Shown here in pieces: positions 1 through 5,113 of a DNA stretch of 35,218 nucleotides. The position numbers and the translations under genes are program-made. The DNA lies in contig VIQV01000034.1 of the NCBI GenBank assembly GCA_010206265.1, positions 1 through 35,218 of the forward strand, written 5' to 3'. How positions within the stretch are numbered: the first letter of the stretch is position 1; the number at the start of each line of letters is the position of its first letter. A model generated the notes under the pieces. That model did not search any database. It was not told the origin of the DNA and was given only the letters and a program-made list of their open reading frames with translations. The DNA is from Lachnospiraceae bacterium MD329 (GTDB taxonomy: Bacteria; Bacillota; Clostridia; UBA1381).

Positions 1-330
1 TTCAGACCATATGACTATGTACTTGAAATTCATTTTAATAAGTTTAACGAAGCGGCGAATGGTACAGAAATCTATGTAACAACCTCAGAGCAGGGAACGG
101 GCGTTGAAAGTGCAATTGTCAGACAGCTCGCAAATGATGTCGGATTTGTCAATCGCGGTGTTAAATTCAGACCATATGACTATGTACTTGAAATTCATTT
201 TAATAAGTTTAACGAAGCGGCGAATGGTACAGAAATCTATGTAACAACCTCAGAGCAGGGAACGGGCGTTGAAAGTGCAATTGTCAGACAGCTCGCAAAT
301 GATGTCGGATTTGTCAATCGCGGTGTTAAA
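1..330 (+). repeat. Exact 165-bp in-frame tandem duplication inside the amidase gene
   Basis: Bases 1-165 and 166-330 read identically. The unit is 55 codons, so the frame is kept across the junction, and the amidase core (the EIHFN zinc-site motif through FVNRGVK) is encoded twice in a row. The second copy runs into RTNWSVI, the normal continuation of an amidase_3 fold; the first copy runs into FRPYDYV. The duplicate begins exactly at base 1, so it may be a contig-edge assembly artefact, or more copies may lie upstream. Confidence 0.95.
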
Positions 331-990
331 CGTACAAACTGGAGCGTTATATCAAAAGTGAAGGCGCAGGGCGTGTCAGCGGCATTACTTGAAGTATGTT
401 TTATTGACAATGTATCTGATAACAATGCATACAGAACACTGAAGAAAAGTGTTATATCTGCTATTGCGTCAGGTATTGCGGAGGGCTTCGGTCTGAAAGC
501 TCCGAAGTCAAACAGTCATTGGGCTGAAAAGTATTGCGATAAGCTCGCAAGTCTTGGCTACCTTGACAAAGATGTATGGAAGTATTATGAGTGTGATATG
601 CCTGTATCTTACGGGCTTGCACTGCTTGATAATATTACAGGCGGACGTTGGGGAAGCAATGAGGCTGACACGTCTATACATTGGGCGCAGCCTGTTATTA
701 TATCTCTATGCGGAAAAGGTATTATTACGGACAAGCAACAGTATATTGACCTTATAACGAATGCCGCGAATATGTCAAATGCGTTGTGTCTTGCACTTAT
801 GGACAGCGTGACAGGCGGTATGTGTAAGCGATACAAAGACCGTAAAACAGACCATTGGGCGCGGAACTGCTTGGACAGCCTATGCGATAAGGGTATTATT
901 ACAACTCCGGAGGCATATACCATTTTTGAGGCGGCTACTTCATACGGTTGTTTTATGGGGCTTGTATGCAATGCGTTTGGTTTGATGTAA
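1..990 (+). CDS. N-acetylmuramoyl-L-alanine amidase (amidase_3) endolysin with C-terminal HWA repeats, 5' partial
   Basis: Zinc-dependent peptidoglycan amidase that cuts the bond between muramic acid and the stem peptide. The frame is open from base 1, so the start and the first zinc ligands lie outside the window. Visible catalytic features are the histidine of EIHFN (twice, because of the duplication, at codons 31 and 196) and the glutamate of ALLEVCFIDN (codon 391). After the catalytic domain come three roughly 45-residue repeats, each opening with HWA (HWAEKYCDKL, HWAQPVIISL, HWARNCLDSL). They resemble SLH-like wall-binding repeats of clostridial phage endolysins. Followed by a Dam-type methylase, it could be prophage-derived or the element's own hydrolase. 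The duplicated core would probably disturb the fold if real. Confidence 0.85.
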   Translation, partial: FRPYDYVLEIHFNKFNEAANGTEIYVTTSEQGTGVESAIVRQLANDVGFVNRGVKFRPYDYVLEIHFNKFNEAANGTEIYVTTSEQGTGVESAIVRQLANDVGFVNRGVKRTNWSVISKVKAQGVSAALLEVCFIDNVSDNNAYRTLKKSVISAIASGIAEGFGLKAPKSNSHWAEKYCDKLASLGYLDKDVWKYYECDMPVSYGLALLDNITGGRWGSNEADTSIHWAQPVIISLCGKGIITDKQQYIDLITNAANMSNALCLALMDSVTGGMCKRYKDRKTDHWARNCLDSLCDKGIITTPEAYTIFEAATSYGCFMGLVCNAFGLM

Positions 991-1007
991 CGCGGAATTA
1001 TACATCA

Positions 1008-1016
1008 TCTATAACA
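1008..1016. promoter_or_regulatory. Putative XRE operator half-site upstream of the methylase
   Basis: TCTATAACA here is identical to the word at 1837-1845 and is the reverse complement of 1872-1880, both in front of the XRE gene. The extended 12-mer CTATAACACCTC (1009-1020) is exactly the reverse complement of 1868-1879. The site lies about 35 bases before the methylase start, so the XRE protein probably controls both genes. Confidence 0.5.
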
Positions 1017-1049
1017 CCTCAATCAATTTGAAAGGTGATGTATATTTAT

Positions 1050-1799
1050 ATGAATAGTTTTATACCGTGGGTTGGCGGTAAACGTATTTTAAGAAAGCGT
1101 ATTATTGAGGAATTTCCGTCGGAGTTTGACAGATACATTGAAGTATTCGGCGGCGCGGGTTGGGTGTTATTTGGTAAAGACAAGCACGCGCCGTTTGAAG
1201 TTTTTAACGATATTGACGGCGATTTGATAAATTTATATCGCTGTATAAAATATCACGCTCCGGCATTAAAGGAAGAATTAAAATATATAATACATTCGCG
1301 TGAAATATTTAAAAGCTATATTTCACAGCTCCACGCAGAGGGATTAACGGATATTCAGAGTGCGGCAAGGTATTATATAATAATTCGTGGTAGTTTCGGG
1401 GCGGATAGACATAGTTTTGCAACCAATGTTACAAATTTGTCCGGCAAGGTTGATTATTTATCAGAAATACAAGAAAGGTTGCGGCGGGTTGTTATTGAAC
1501 ACAGCGACTTTGAAAAGTTGATAAAGATATATGACAGACCGGGCGCGTTATTCTATCTTGACCCACCGTACTATGCGGCAGAAAAGTATTATAACAGTAA
1601 TTTTTCTATATCAGACCACGAACGTCTGTTTAACGTATTAACAGGTATAAAAGGTAAGTTTGTATTATCATATAATGCTGATGATGTCATATTGGAATTA
1701 TACAAAGATTTTAATATAATACCTGTAACACGGTTTAATCAATTGTCGCACGTGTCAAATAATACGGAATACAAAGAAGTAATAATCAAGAATTTTTAA
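1050..1799 (+). CDS. DNA adenine methyltransferase, D12 class (Dam-like)
   Basis: N6-adenine DNA methyltransferase using S-adenosylmethionine. The N-terminus shows the D12-class signature FIPWVGGKR, followed by the AdoMet-binding VFGGAGWV and FNDIDGDLINLYR. The catalytic DPPY motif lies near residue 171 in FYLDPPYYAAEKYY. At about 249 residues it is near the usual length for the class. ATG at 1050 is preferred because AAAGGTGAT (1031-1039) lies 10 bases before it; in-frame GTG 1035 and ATG 1038 overlap that ribosome site. No restriction enzyme gene is adjacent, so it may be an orphan methylase that protects the element or modulates its expression. The upstream operator word suggests control by the next gene. 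Target specificity cannot be read from sequence alone. Confidence 0.9.
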   Translation: MNSFIPWVGGKRILRKRIIEEFPSEFDRYIEVFGGAGWVLFGKDKHAPFEVFNDIDGDLINLYRCIKYHAPALKEELKYIIHSREIFKSYISQLHAEGLTDIQSAARYYIIIRGSFGADRHSFATNVTNLSGKVDYLSEIQERLRRVVIEHSDFEKLIKIYDRPGALFYLDPPYYAAEKYYNSNFSISDHERLFNVLTGIKGKFVLSYNADDVILELYKDFNIIPVTRFNQLSHVSNNTEYKEVIIKNF

Positions 1800-1836
1800 A
1801 TATCGTATTTTGATATAAAATAACAAAATGGAGTAT

Positions 1837-1880
1837 TCTATAACAACCGTATGTTATTATATAACGTGAGGTGTTATAGA
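1837..1880. promoter_or_regulatory. Inverted-repeat operator of the XRE gene
   Basis: TCTATAACA (1837-1845) and TGTTATAGA (1872-1880) are a perfect 9-bp inverted repeat with 26 bases between. A second small dyad, GTTAT (1853-1857) and ATAAC (1861-1865), is nested inside. The right arm lies between the GAGGTG ribosome site and the ATG and includes the A of the start codon. A plausible promoter, TTGATA (1810-1815) and TATTCT (1834-1839) with an 18-base spacer, overlaps the left arm. This is consistent with autorepression. Confidence 0.55.
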
Positions 1881-2092
1881 TGATAAAAATTCATCTTGCA
1901 AAATTGCTCGGTGAAAGAAAGTGGACGCAAAAACAGCTTGCGGACATAACTGGCATACGCCCAAATACAATAAATCAGATGTATCACGAATTTATTGACC
2001 GAATAAATGTTGAGCATATAGACAAAATATGTGAAGCGTTTGAATGTGAAGTGGGCGATTTAATTGAATATGTGCCAAATAAAAAACATTGA
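1880..2092 (+). CDS. XRE/Cro-C1 family helix-turn-helix regulator
   Basis: A 70-residue single-domain DNA-binding protein. The helix-turn-helix is clear: WTQKQLADITGIRPNTINQM spans helices 2 and 3, followed by the helix DKICEAFECEVGDLIEYVP typical of short Cro/C1 repressors of mobile elements. GAGGTG at 1868-1873 is the ribosome site, six bases before ATG. Operator-like repeats surround its own start and recur before the methylase upstream, so it probably represses itself and that gene. A rho-independent terminator follows at 2115. It has no sensor domain, so its inducer is unknown. Confidence 0.9.
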   Translation: MIKIHLAKLLGERKWTQKQLADITGIRPNTINQMYHEFIDRINVEHIDKICEAFECEVGDLIEYVPNKKH

Positions 2093-2114
2093 CTTTTGCA
2101 GAGCAGAGAACAAA

Positions 2115-2149
2115 AACAGCCGGAAGGAAACCCGCTCCGGCTGTTTTTT
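2115..2149. terminator. Bidirectional rho-independent terminator between converging genes
   Basis: Ten-base perfect stem AACAGCCGGA (2115-2124) and TCCGGCTGTT (2136-2145), 11-base loop, T run on the right and A run on the left. It can serve both the XRE gene and the leftward gene ending at 2156. Confidence 0.9.
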
Positions 2150-2155
2150 GTTTTA

Positions 2156-2455
2156 TTATTTTACAAGTTGACCGATCATTGTAATAACAGTATTATCGTT
2201 TTCGGTAGCGGCGGTTGCGTCAGTGGGTGTTATTTTAACAATTCTTTTAGCGCGAAAGACGGGAGCCATTGAGTAGTTATCGGGTGTAACATATTCGCCG
2301 CTTTCGTCTACTGTAATTTTTGAGCGGCGTTTCAAACCGTCATACAGATAAGTAATTGTTTTATCTGTTCTTGAAACAACTTCAATTTCGTAAATACATT
2401 CGTGATCGTGTATGCTTCTTGAATAATACTTATTTCCTACTTCAAACTTTTTCAT
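2156..2455 (-). CDS. Small conserved accessory protein of unknown function
   Basis: A 99-residue soluble protein opening MKKFEVGNKYYSRSIHDHEC, then a strand-rich segment (IYEIEVVSRTDKTITYLYDG) and a basic stretch. The layout resembles small hypothetical proteins commonly carried on clostridial plasmids and integrative elements, which I recognise only as a pattern without known function. AAAGGAA on the minus strand lies a few bases before the ATG. It is the second gene of a leftward unit behind the frameshifted gene at 2502-2674 and ends at the shared terminator at 2115. No membrane segment or signal peptide is seen. Confidence 0.75.
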   Translation of the reverse strand: MKKFEVGNKYYSRSIHDHECIYEIEVVSRTDKTITYLYDGLKRRSKITVDESGEYVTPDNYSMAPVFRAKRIVKITPTDATAATENDNTVITMIGQLVK

Positions 2456-2501
2456 CTTAAATTCCTTTCAGCCCTCGTAACCTCCGGGGCGGGCGTTTTA
2501 A

Positions 2502-2674
2502 TTATAGTCCGCAATCAGCCATTACAGTGGCTATGTCTTTGTCAATGCCTTGTGCTTTAAGCTCTGATATTCTTTCTTTTCTAATAGCTTTTTTGCCTTT
2601 TTGATGTGTTCATCAATTATCATTTGTTCGGCTATGATGTTTACTAATTCATTTGGTATAATTATCTTTTTCAT
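2502..2674 (-). pseudogene. Small gene split by a -1 frame change at an A_AAA_AAG site
   Basis: Reading leftward from ATG at 2674 (ribosome site AAAGGCGG just upstream) gives MKKIIIPNELVNIIAEQM and on to KKAKK, then an early stop at 2531-2533 (47 codons). Moving to the -1 frame at the run of six A continues as AIRKERISELKAQGIDKDI and ends at 2502 with MADCGL. That is the kind of C-terminus seen in small accessory proteins of such elements, so a base change probably broke a gene of about 57 residues. The junction heptamer is A_AAA_AAG (minus strand, about 2594-2588), the slippery sequence known from dnaX, so programmed frameshifting is the alternative. Function unknown. It is the first gene of the leftward unit. 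Confidence 0.6.
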
Positions 2675-2706
2675 TTTTAATTCCGCCTTTCTTAATTTCT
2701 ATATTT

Positions 2707-2735
2707 ATTATACACTATTCACGGGAATATATCAA
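2707..2735 (-). promoter_or_regulatory. Leftward sigma-A-type promoter
   Basis: On the minus strand TTGATA (2735-2730) and TATAAT (2712-2707) are separated by 17 bases. Operator copy 1 (2716-2732) occupies the spacer. The promoter drives the two small leftward genes. Confidence 0.7.
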
Positions 2736-2798
2736 TATGCAAAATATACAATATTCACGGGAATATATTGTATAAAATGTATATTGACGGGAATATAT
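2716..2798. promoter_or_regulatory. Three iterated palindromic operators between divergent operons
   Basis: The 17-mer TATTCACGGGAATATAT occurs at 2716-2732 and 2752-2768, with a one-base variant (TATTGACGGGAATATAT) at 2782-2798. Each contains the dyad ATATTC-ACGG-GAATAT or a near match. Copy 1 lies inside the leftward promoter, copy 3 covers the -35 of the rightward promoter, and copy 2 lies between them. The ribbon-helix-helix protein at 3397 is the likeliest binder, by analogy with autoregulated RHH proteins. Confidence 0.75.
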
Positions 2799-2812
2799 AA
2801 TAGTGATATACT
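2785..2812 (+). promoter_or_regulatory. Rightward sigma-A-type promoter of the DUF4160 operon
   Basis: TTGACG (2785-2790) and TATACT (2807-2812) with a 16-base spacer, 26 bases before the DUF4160 start. The -35 lies within operator copy 3; the single base by which that copy differs from the others (C to G) creates the TTGACG hexamer. Confidence 0.7.
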
Positions 2813-2837
2813 TGTTATAGTAAAGGAGTTGAAAAAA

Positions 2838-3092
2838 ATGCCTGTAATATCAAGATTTTATGGTATAATTATCAAAATGTATTTTAAACAGAGTGAGCAT
2901 AACCCGCCACATATCCACGCAATATATGGAGAGTACACGGGAGTTATGAACATTAAAACAAGGGAAATTATGGACGGGGATTTACCCGCAAGGGCTGAAA
3001 AATTACTTGCAGAATGGGTGGAGCTCCACGAAAAAGAATTGTTGACAATATGGGAAACTCAAAATTTTGTAACAATTCCGCCGCTTAACTAA
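2838..3092 (+). CDS. DUF4160 family protein (possible toxin-like partner)
   Basis: An 84-residue protein with the DUF4160 signature: MPVISRFYGIIIKMYF, then a histidine-rich NPPHIHAIYGEY segment. The longer frame from 2601 is not used: it crosses the operators and promoter, while ATG 2838 has AAAGGAG a few bases upstream. DUF4160 genes are often found directly before DUF2442 genes on mobile elements and have been suggested computationally as toxin-antitoxin-like pairs. I know of no settled biochemical function. The order here is DUF4160, DUF2442, ribbon-helix-helix, with an operator-covered promoter, which fits an autoregulated stabilisation module but does not prove toxicity. Confidence 0.85.
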   Translation: MPVISRFYGIIIKMYFKQSEHNPPHIHAIYGEYTGVMNIKTREIMDGDLPARAEKLLAEWVELHEKELLTIWETQNFVTIPPLN

Positions 3093-3101
3093 TAGCGGCG
3101 G
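3078..3101 (+). promoter_or_regulatory. Intercistronic GC hairpin between DUF4160 and DUF2442
   Basis: CCGCCGCT (3078-3085) pairs perfectly with AGCGGCGG (3094-3101) across an 8-base loop holding the DUF4160 stop codon. The T run that follows is short and is interrupted by CCCG, so it is more likely an attenuator or mRNA-stability element than a full terminator. Confidence 0.45.
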
Positions 3102-3129
3102 CGGGTTTTCCCGTAAAGGAGGGAAGAAT

Positions 3130-3396
3130 ATGTTTGAAAAAGTAAAAAATGTCGAGCCTCTTGACAATCTAATATTGCGCGTAACATTTCAGAATGGAAA
3201 AGTAAAAATATATGATGTTAAGCCGTTGACGGAAGAAATAGAAGATTTTAAGGCGTTAAGAAACAATACGGTATTCAAAAATGTAAAAACCGACACGGGC
3301 GGTTATGGTATATCGTGGAATGATTTTTTAGATCTTGAATGTACCGAATTGTGGGAAAATGGTACACTTGAAGCAGAATATAAGGCGGTGGGATAA
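3130..3396 (+). CDS. DUF2442 family protein
   Basis: An 88-residue protein matching the DUF2442 pattern: KNVEPLDNLILRVTFQNGKV is the N-terminal strand pair, then KIYDVKPL, and TGGYGISWNDFLDLECTELW is the family's C-terminal signature. AAAGGAGGGAAGA lies directly upstream of ATG. It follows DUF4160 and precedes an RHH gene with no gap, so the three are probably co-transcribed from 2785. DUF2442 proteins are small and frequently fused or adjacent to DNA-binding domains on mobile elements. The antitoxin role sometimes proposed for them is an inference here. Confidence 0.85.
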   Translation: MFEKVKNVEPLDNLILRVTFQNGKVKIYDVKPLTEEIEDFKALRNNTVFKNVKTDTGGYGISWNDFLDLECTELWENGTLEAEYKAVG

Positions 3397-3600
3397 ATGG
3401 CAACAACAAAAGCACAACAAAGAGCGGTACACAAATACGTAAAAAATAATTATGATCGCGTGGAAATGGCTGTAAAAAAAGGATCGAAACAAATAATTGA
3501 GGATATAGCCCGCTCCGTCGGGGAAACGCGGAGCGGTTATATAAAAAAAGCAGTACAGGCGCAGATAAAATCTGATACCGGGAAAGAAATAGAATTATAA
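3397..3600 (+). CDS. Ribbon-helix-helix (Arc-like) DNA-binding protein
   Basis: A 67-residue basic protein. The N-terminal MATTKAQQRAVHKYVKNNYD is the typical opening of clostridial Arc-like proteins. The strand DRVEMAVKKGSKQII is followed by helix A (EDIARSVGETR) and helix B (SGYIKKAVQAQI), giving a ribbon-helix-helix fold that would dimerise and insert a beta-ribbon in the major groove. Its ATG lies just after the DUF2442 stop. It is the best candidate to bind the three palindromes at 2716-2798 and repress both divergent promoters. A stem-loop follows at 3604. Confidence 0.8.
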   Translation: MATTKAQQRAVHKYVKNNYDRVEMAVKKGSKQIIEDIARSVGETRSGYIKKAVQAQIKSDTGKEIEL

Positions 3601-3603
3601 AAT

Positions 3604-3628
3604 AACCCGCCGGACGCTCCGGCGGGTT
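3604..3628 (+). terminator. Stem-loop terminator after the RHH gene
   Basis: Perfect 11-bp stem AACCCGCCGGA (3604-3614) and TCCGGCGGGTT (3618-3628) with a 3-base loop. The T tract behind it is weak, so termination efficiency is uncertain. Confidence 0.7.
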
Positions 3629-3711
3629 TATAATTATATACGCGACATAAAGAGTAATAAACATTCGGTTAAGTAAAAGTGTTCGTCTATTAGGTAAATA
3701 GGTGAGCCACG

Positions 3712-3745
3712 AAGCCTTGAAATACTTTGTATTTTAAGGCTTTTC
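3712..3745 (+). terminator. Second stem-loop, terminator-like, in the 3601-3947 gap
   Basis: AAGCCTT (3712-3718) pairs with AAGGCTT (3736-3742), and inside it AAATAC with GTATTT. A short T run follows. The 347-base gap holds this, two other terminators and one promoter, and no recognisable gene. Confidence 0.55.
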
Positions 3746-3797
3746 TACATAAAAAAATTTTTTAGTAAAAAACTTGAAAATATCATTTATGGCAGAG

Positions 3798-3838
3798 AAG
3801 AGCTGAATTTTTGTTTTTAAAATTCGGCTCTTTTTTTT
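3798..3838 (+). terminator. Strong rho-independent terminator
   Basis: Fourteen-base stem AAGAGCTGAATTTT (3798-3811) and AAAATTCGGCTCTT (3819-3832) with one T-G pair, followed by a run of T to 3838. It insulates the next gene from upstream transcription. Confidence 0.9.
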
Positions 3839-3865
3839 GTTCTTAGAATTTTACAATGAATGTAA

Positions 3866-3894
3866 TTGACAATCACATATTATTGTAGTAAAAT
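3866..3894 (+). promoter_or_regulatory. Sigma-A-type promoter of the VirB4-like fragment gene
   Basis: TTGACA (3866-3871) and TAAAAT (3889-3894) with a 17-base spacer, about 54 bases before the ATG at 3948. Confidence 0.75.
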
Positions 3895-3947
3895 TATATT
3901 AATAATAATATTTTCTTGTAAATAAATATTTTGAAAGGATATAAATT

Positions 3948-4646
3948 ATGAATGTTTTATATAAGTGCGGAAATACTTTGATTATTTCTTCAAAATCACA
4001 TCCCGTATCTTTAGTGCAATTTAAAATCACAGAGAGTATAAAAGAGAATAGCAAGGTTTATTTCATTACTAATGAAGGTGCTGATGATTATATAAATCAC
4101 TGTAAGGATTTATACGGAGAATATAGAGATTTGTCTGACATTGATAATACTTCATTTAAAACACCATACACTATTTTGGATATTGCAGAAGATAATTATC
4201 AGCGAGATGATTTTTCGGATAAATTATATAATGCTTTAGATTTTATATGGAAGGATATTCAGTCGGCATCAGGGAAGAAAGTAATATACTTGAATAATAT
4301 ATATTTATTTTTTGATAAACGATATAAGAACGATAAGACTATAAAATTATTATTAAATATTTTCAGAAATGGAAAGAAATATGATTGTTCAATAGTTATT
4401 TTTTATTGGAAGCCTACAGATTATACAAGCAGATACTTTGATGCAGATTGTCATATAGATTATACTTCAAATATACTTAGTCAAATTGAAACTTCTATCA
4501 TTACAACTCTTGATAGTACGGAAGATGTAAAAATTGTATCAGATGTATTTCATTTAACAGAGATAGAGGAAAAAGAAATATTATCTTTAAACGAAAATGA
4601 GGGTATGCTCATATTCAATAATAAATATGAATTAATTCATTGGTGA
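3948..4646 (+). CDS. Degenerate orphan VirB4-like C-terminal domain protein, no P-loop
   Basis: A 232-residue protein that by eye aligns with the last ~170 residues of the VirB4 at 26537. TPYTILDIAE matches YIVLDISE; LYNALDFIWKDIQS matches MFIALDFVWDKAKE; GKKVIYLNNIYLFF matches QKKVIFLGELWTLI; LLLNIFRNGKKYD matches YVLEIFKVIRGYG; and NENEGMLIFNNKYELI matches NNRGEALLCANRNKLV. There is no Walker A motif, and the Walker B acidic pair is replaced by NN, so it cannot be an active ATPase. The sequence is much more AT-rich than the conjugation genes and has its own promoter and insulating terminators. It may be a regulator or dominant-negative partner of VirB4, or a decayed ATPase kept for another role. 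GAAAGGAT precedes the ATG. Confidence 0.6.
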   Translation: MNVLYKCGNTLIISSKSHPVSLVQFKITESIKENSKVYFITNEGADDYINHCKDLYGEYRDLSDIDNTSFKTPYTILDIAEDNYQRDDFSDKLYNALDFIWKDIQSASGKKVIYLNNIYLFFDKRYKNDKTIKLLLNIFRNGKKYDCSIVIFYWKPTDYTSRYFDADCHIDYTSNILSQIETSIITTLDSTEDVKIVSDVFHLTEIEEKEILSLNENEGMLIFNNKYELIHW

Positions 4647-4698
4647 TTAGATAATAAAAAGATTACATAAATTGTTTGTTTATTAATTTTTTAGAGTA

Positions 4699-4727
4699 TT
4701 GACAAATTCATATGATTGTTGTAGAAT
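4699..4727 (+). promoter_or_regulatory. Consensus-like promoter of the recombinase-fragment/parB leader
   Basis: TTGACA (4699-4704) and TAGAAT (4722-4727) with a 17-base spacer. Downstream lie a 6-codon frame with its own GGAG site (4767-4787) and the 47-residue frame at 4805. Confidence 0.8.
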
Positions 4728-4804
4728 GGTACTCACCAAAATAATTGTTCTTGAAGATATAGGAGTATGAGCAGGATAGTGAAATAAGAAAGGAGTGTTG
4801 TATT

Positions 4805-4948
4805 ATGCATGAAAATAACAATAAGTATATTTATGTACGAACAGTCCAGAATGATGTAAATAAGGATTTGAAAAGTCAAATTGACTCAATAAAGGACTAT
4901 TGTGTAGAAAGAGGACTGAAAATTATTGATACTATGAAAGTAGATTGA
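4805..4948 (+). CDS. Truncated serine-recombinase N-terminus (47 residues)
   Basis: Opens with MHENNNKYIYVRTVQNDV and continues KDLKSQIDSIKDYCVERGLK, the first strand and helix of a resolvase/invertase catalytic domain (normally YxRVSTxxQ then a helix ending in the AKKNGF type). The usual catalytic serine position in the RxS motif reads T (YVRTVQ), and the protein stops at 47 codons, well short of the active site loop and DNA-binding regions, so it is not a working recombinase. AGAAAGGAGTG is a strong ribosome site, so it is probably translated. It may be a relic of an insertion, or a leader peptide for the parB operon, because a terminator follows before parB. Confidence 0.6.
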   Translation: MHENNNKYIYVRTVQNDVNKDLKSQIDSIKDYCVERGLKIIDTMKVD

Positions 4949-4982
4949 TATTTTCTATGATAAGTAAAAAACAACGATAAGA

Positions 4983-5009
4983 GACTTGAATTTATTTCAA
5001 GTCTTTTTT
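4983..5009 (+). terminator. Terminator or attenuator before parB
   Basis: GACTTGAA (4983-4990) and TTCAAGTC (4996-5003), loop TTTAT, then a T run. No clear promoter was seen between it and parB, so parB may depend on readthrough, or this may be an attenuator. Confidence 0.8.
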
Positions 5010-5045
5010 CTTTACCAATTTTTAAGAGAGTAGGAGGTCAAAACT

Positions 5046-5090
5046 ATGTTATGGAGAGGTTCTTAGGAAATGGTAGTGGTCAATAATTGA
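5046..5090 (+). other. Two micro-ORFs in the parB leader
   Basis: A near-perfect ribosome site AGGAGGT (5032-5038) precedes ATG 5046, which encodes only MLWRGS before a stop at 5064-5066. A second frame, MVVVNN (5070-5090), follows at once, 23 bases before the parB ATG. So strong a site in front of six codons suggests a leader peptide or a remnant of a mutated gene. Confidence 0.5.
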
Positions 5091-5113
5091 ACAACAAGGG
5101 AGATGACATTAAA

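Noticed and set aside
609..971. Leftward ORF opposite the amidase C-terminus
   Set aside because: Antisense to the HWA repeats, with no ribosome site or recognisable family.
2716..2798. CRISPR array or replication iterons
   Set aside because: Three 17-bp copies with spacers of 19 and 13 bases are too few and too short for CRISPR, and they overlap promoters rather than a rep gene, so operators fit better.
2601..2837. N-terminal extension of the DUF4160 reading frame
   Set aside because: It crosses the three operators and both promoters, encodes low-complexity Tyr/Ile repeats, and ATG 2838 has a proper ribosome site.
3275..3664. Long leftward ORF opposite DUF2442 and the RHH gene
   Set aside because: It is antisense to two well-supported genes and crosses a terminator stem; its composition is that of a shadow frame.
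4805..4948. Active site-specific recombinase
   Set aside because: Only 47 residues are encoded, the RxS serine position is Thr, and the DNA-binding domain is absent. It is reported as a fragment only.
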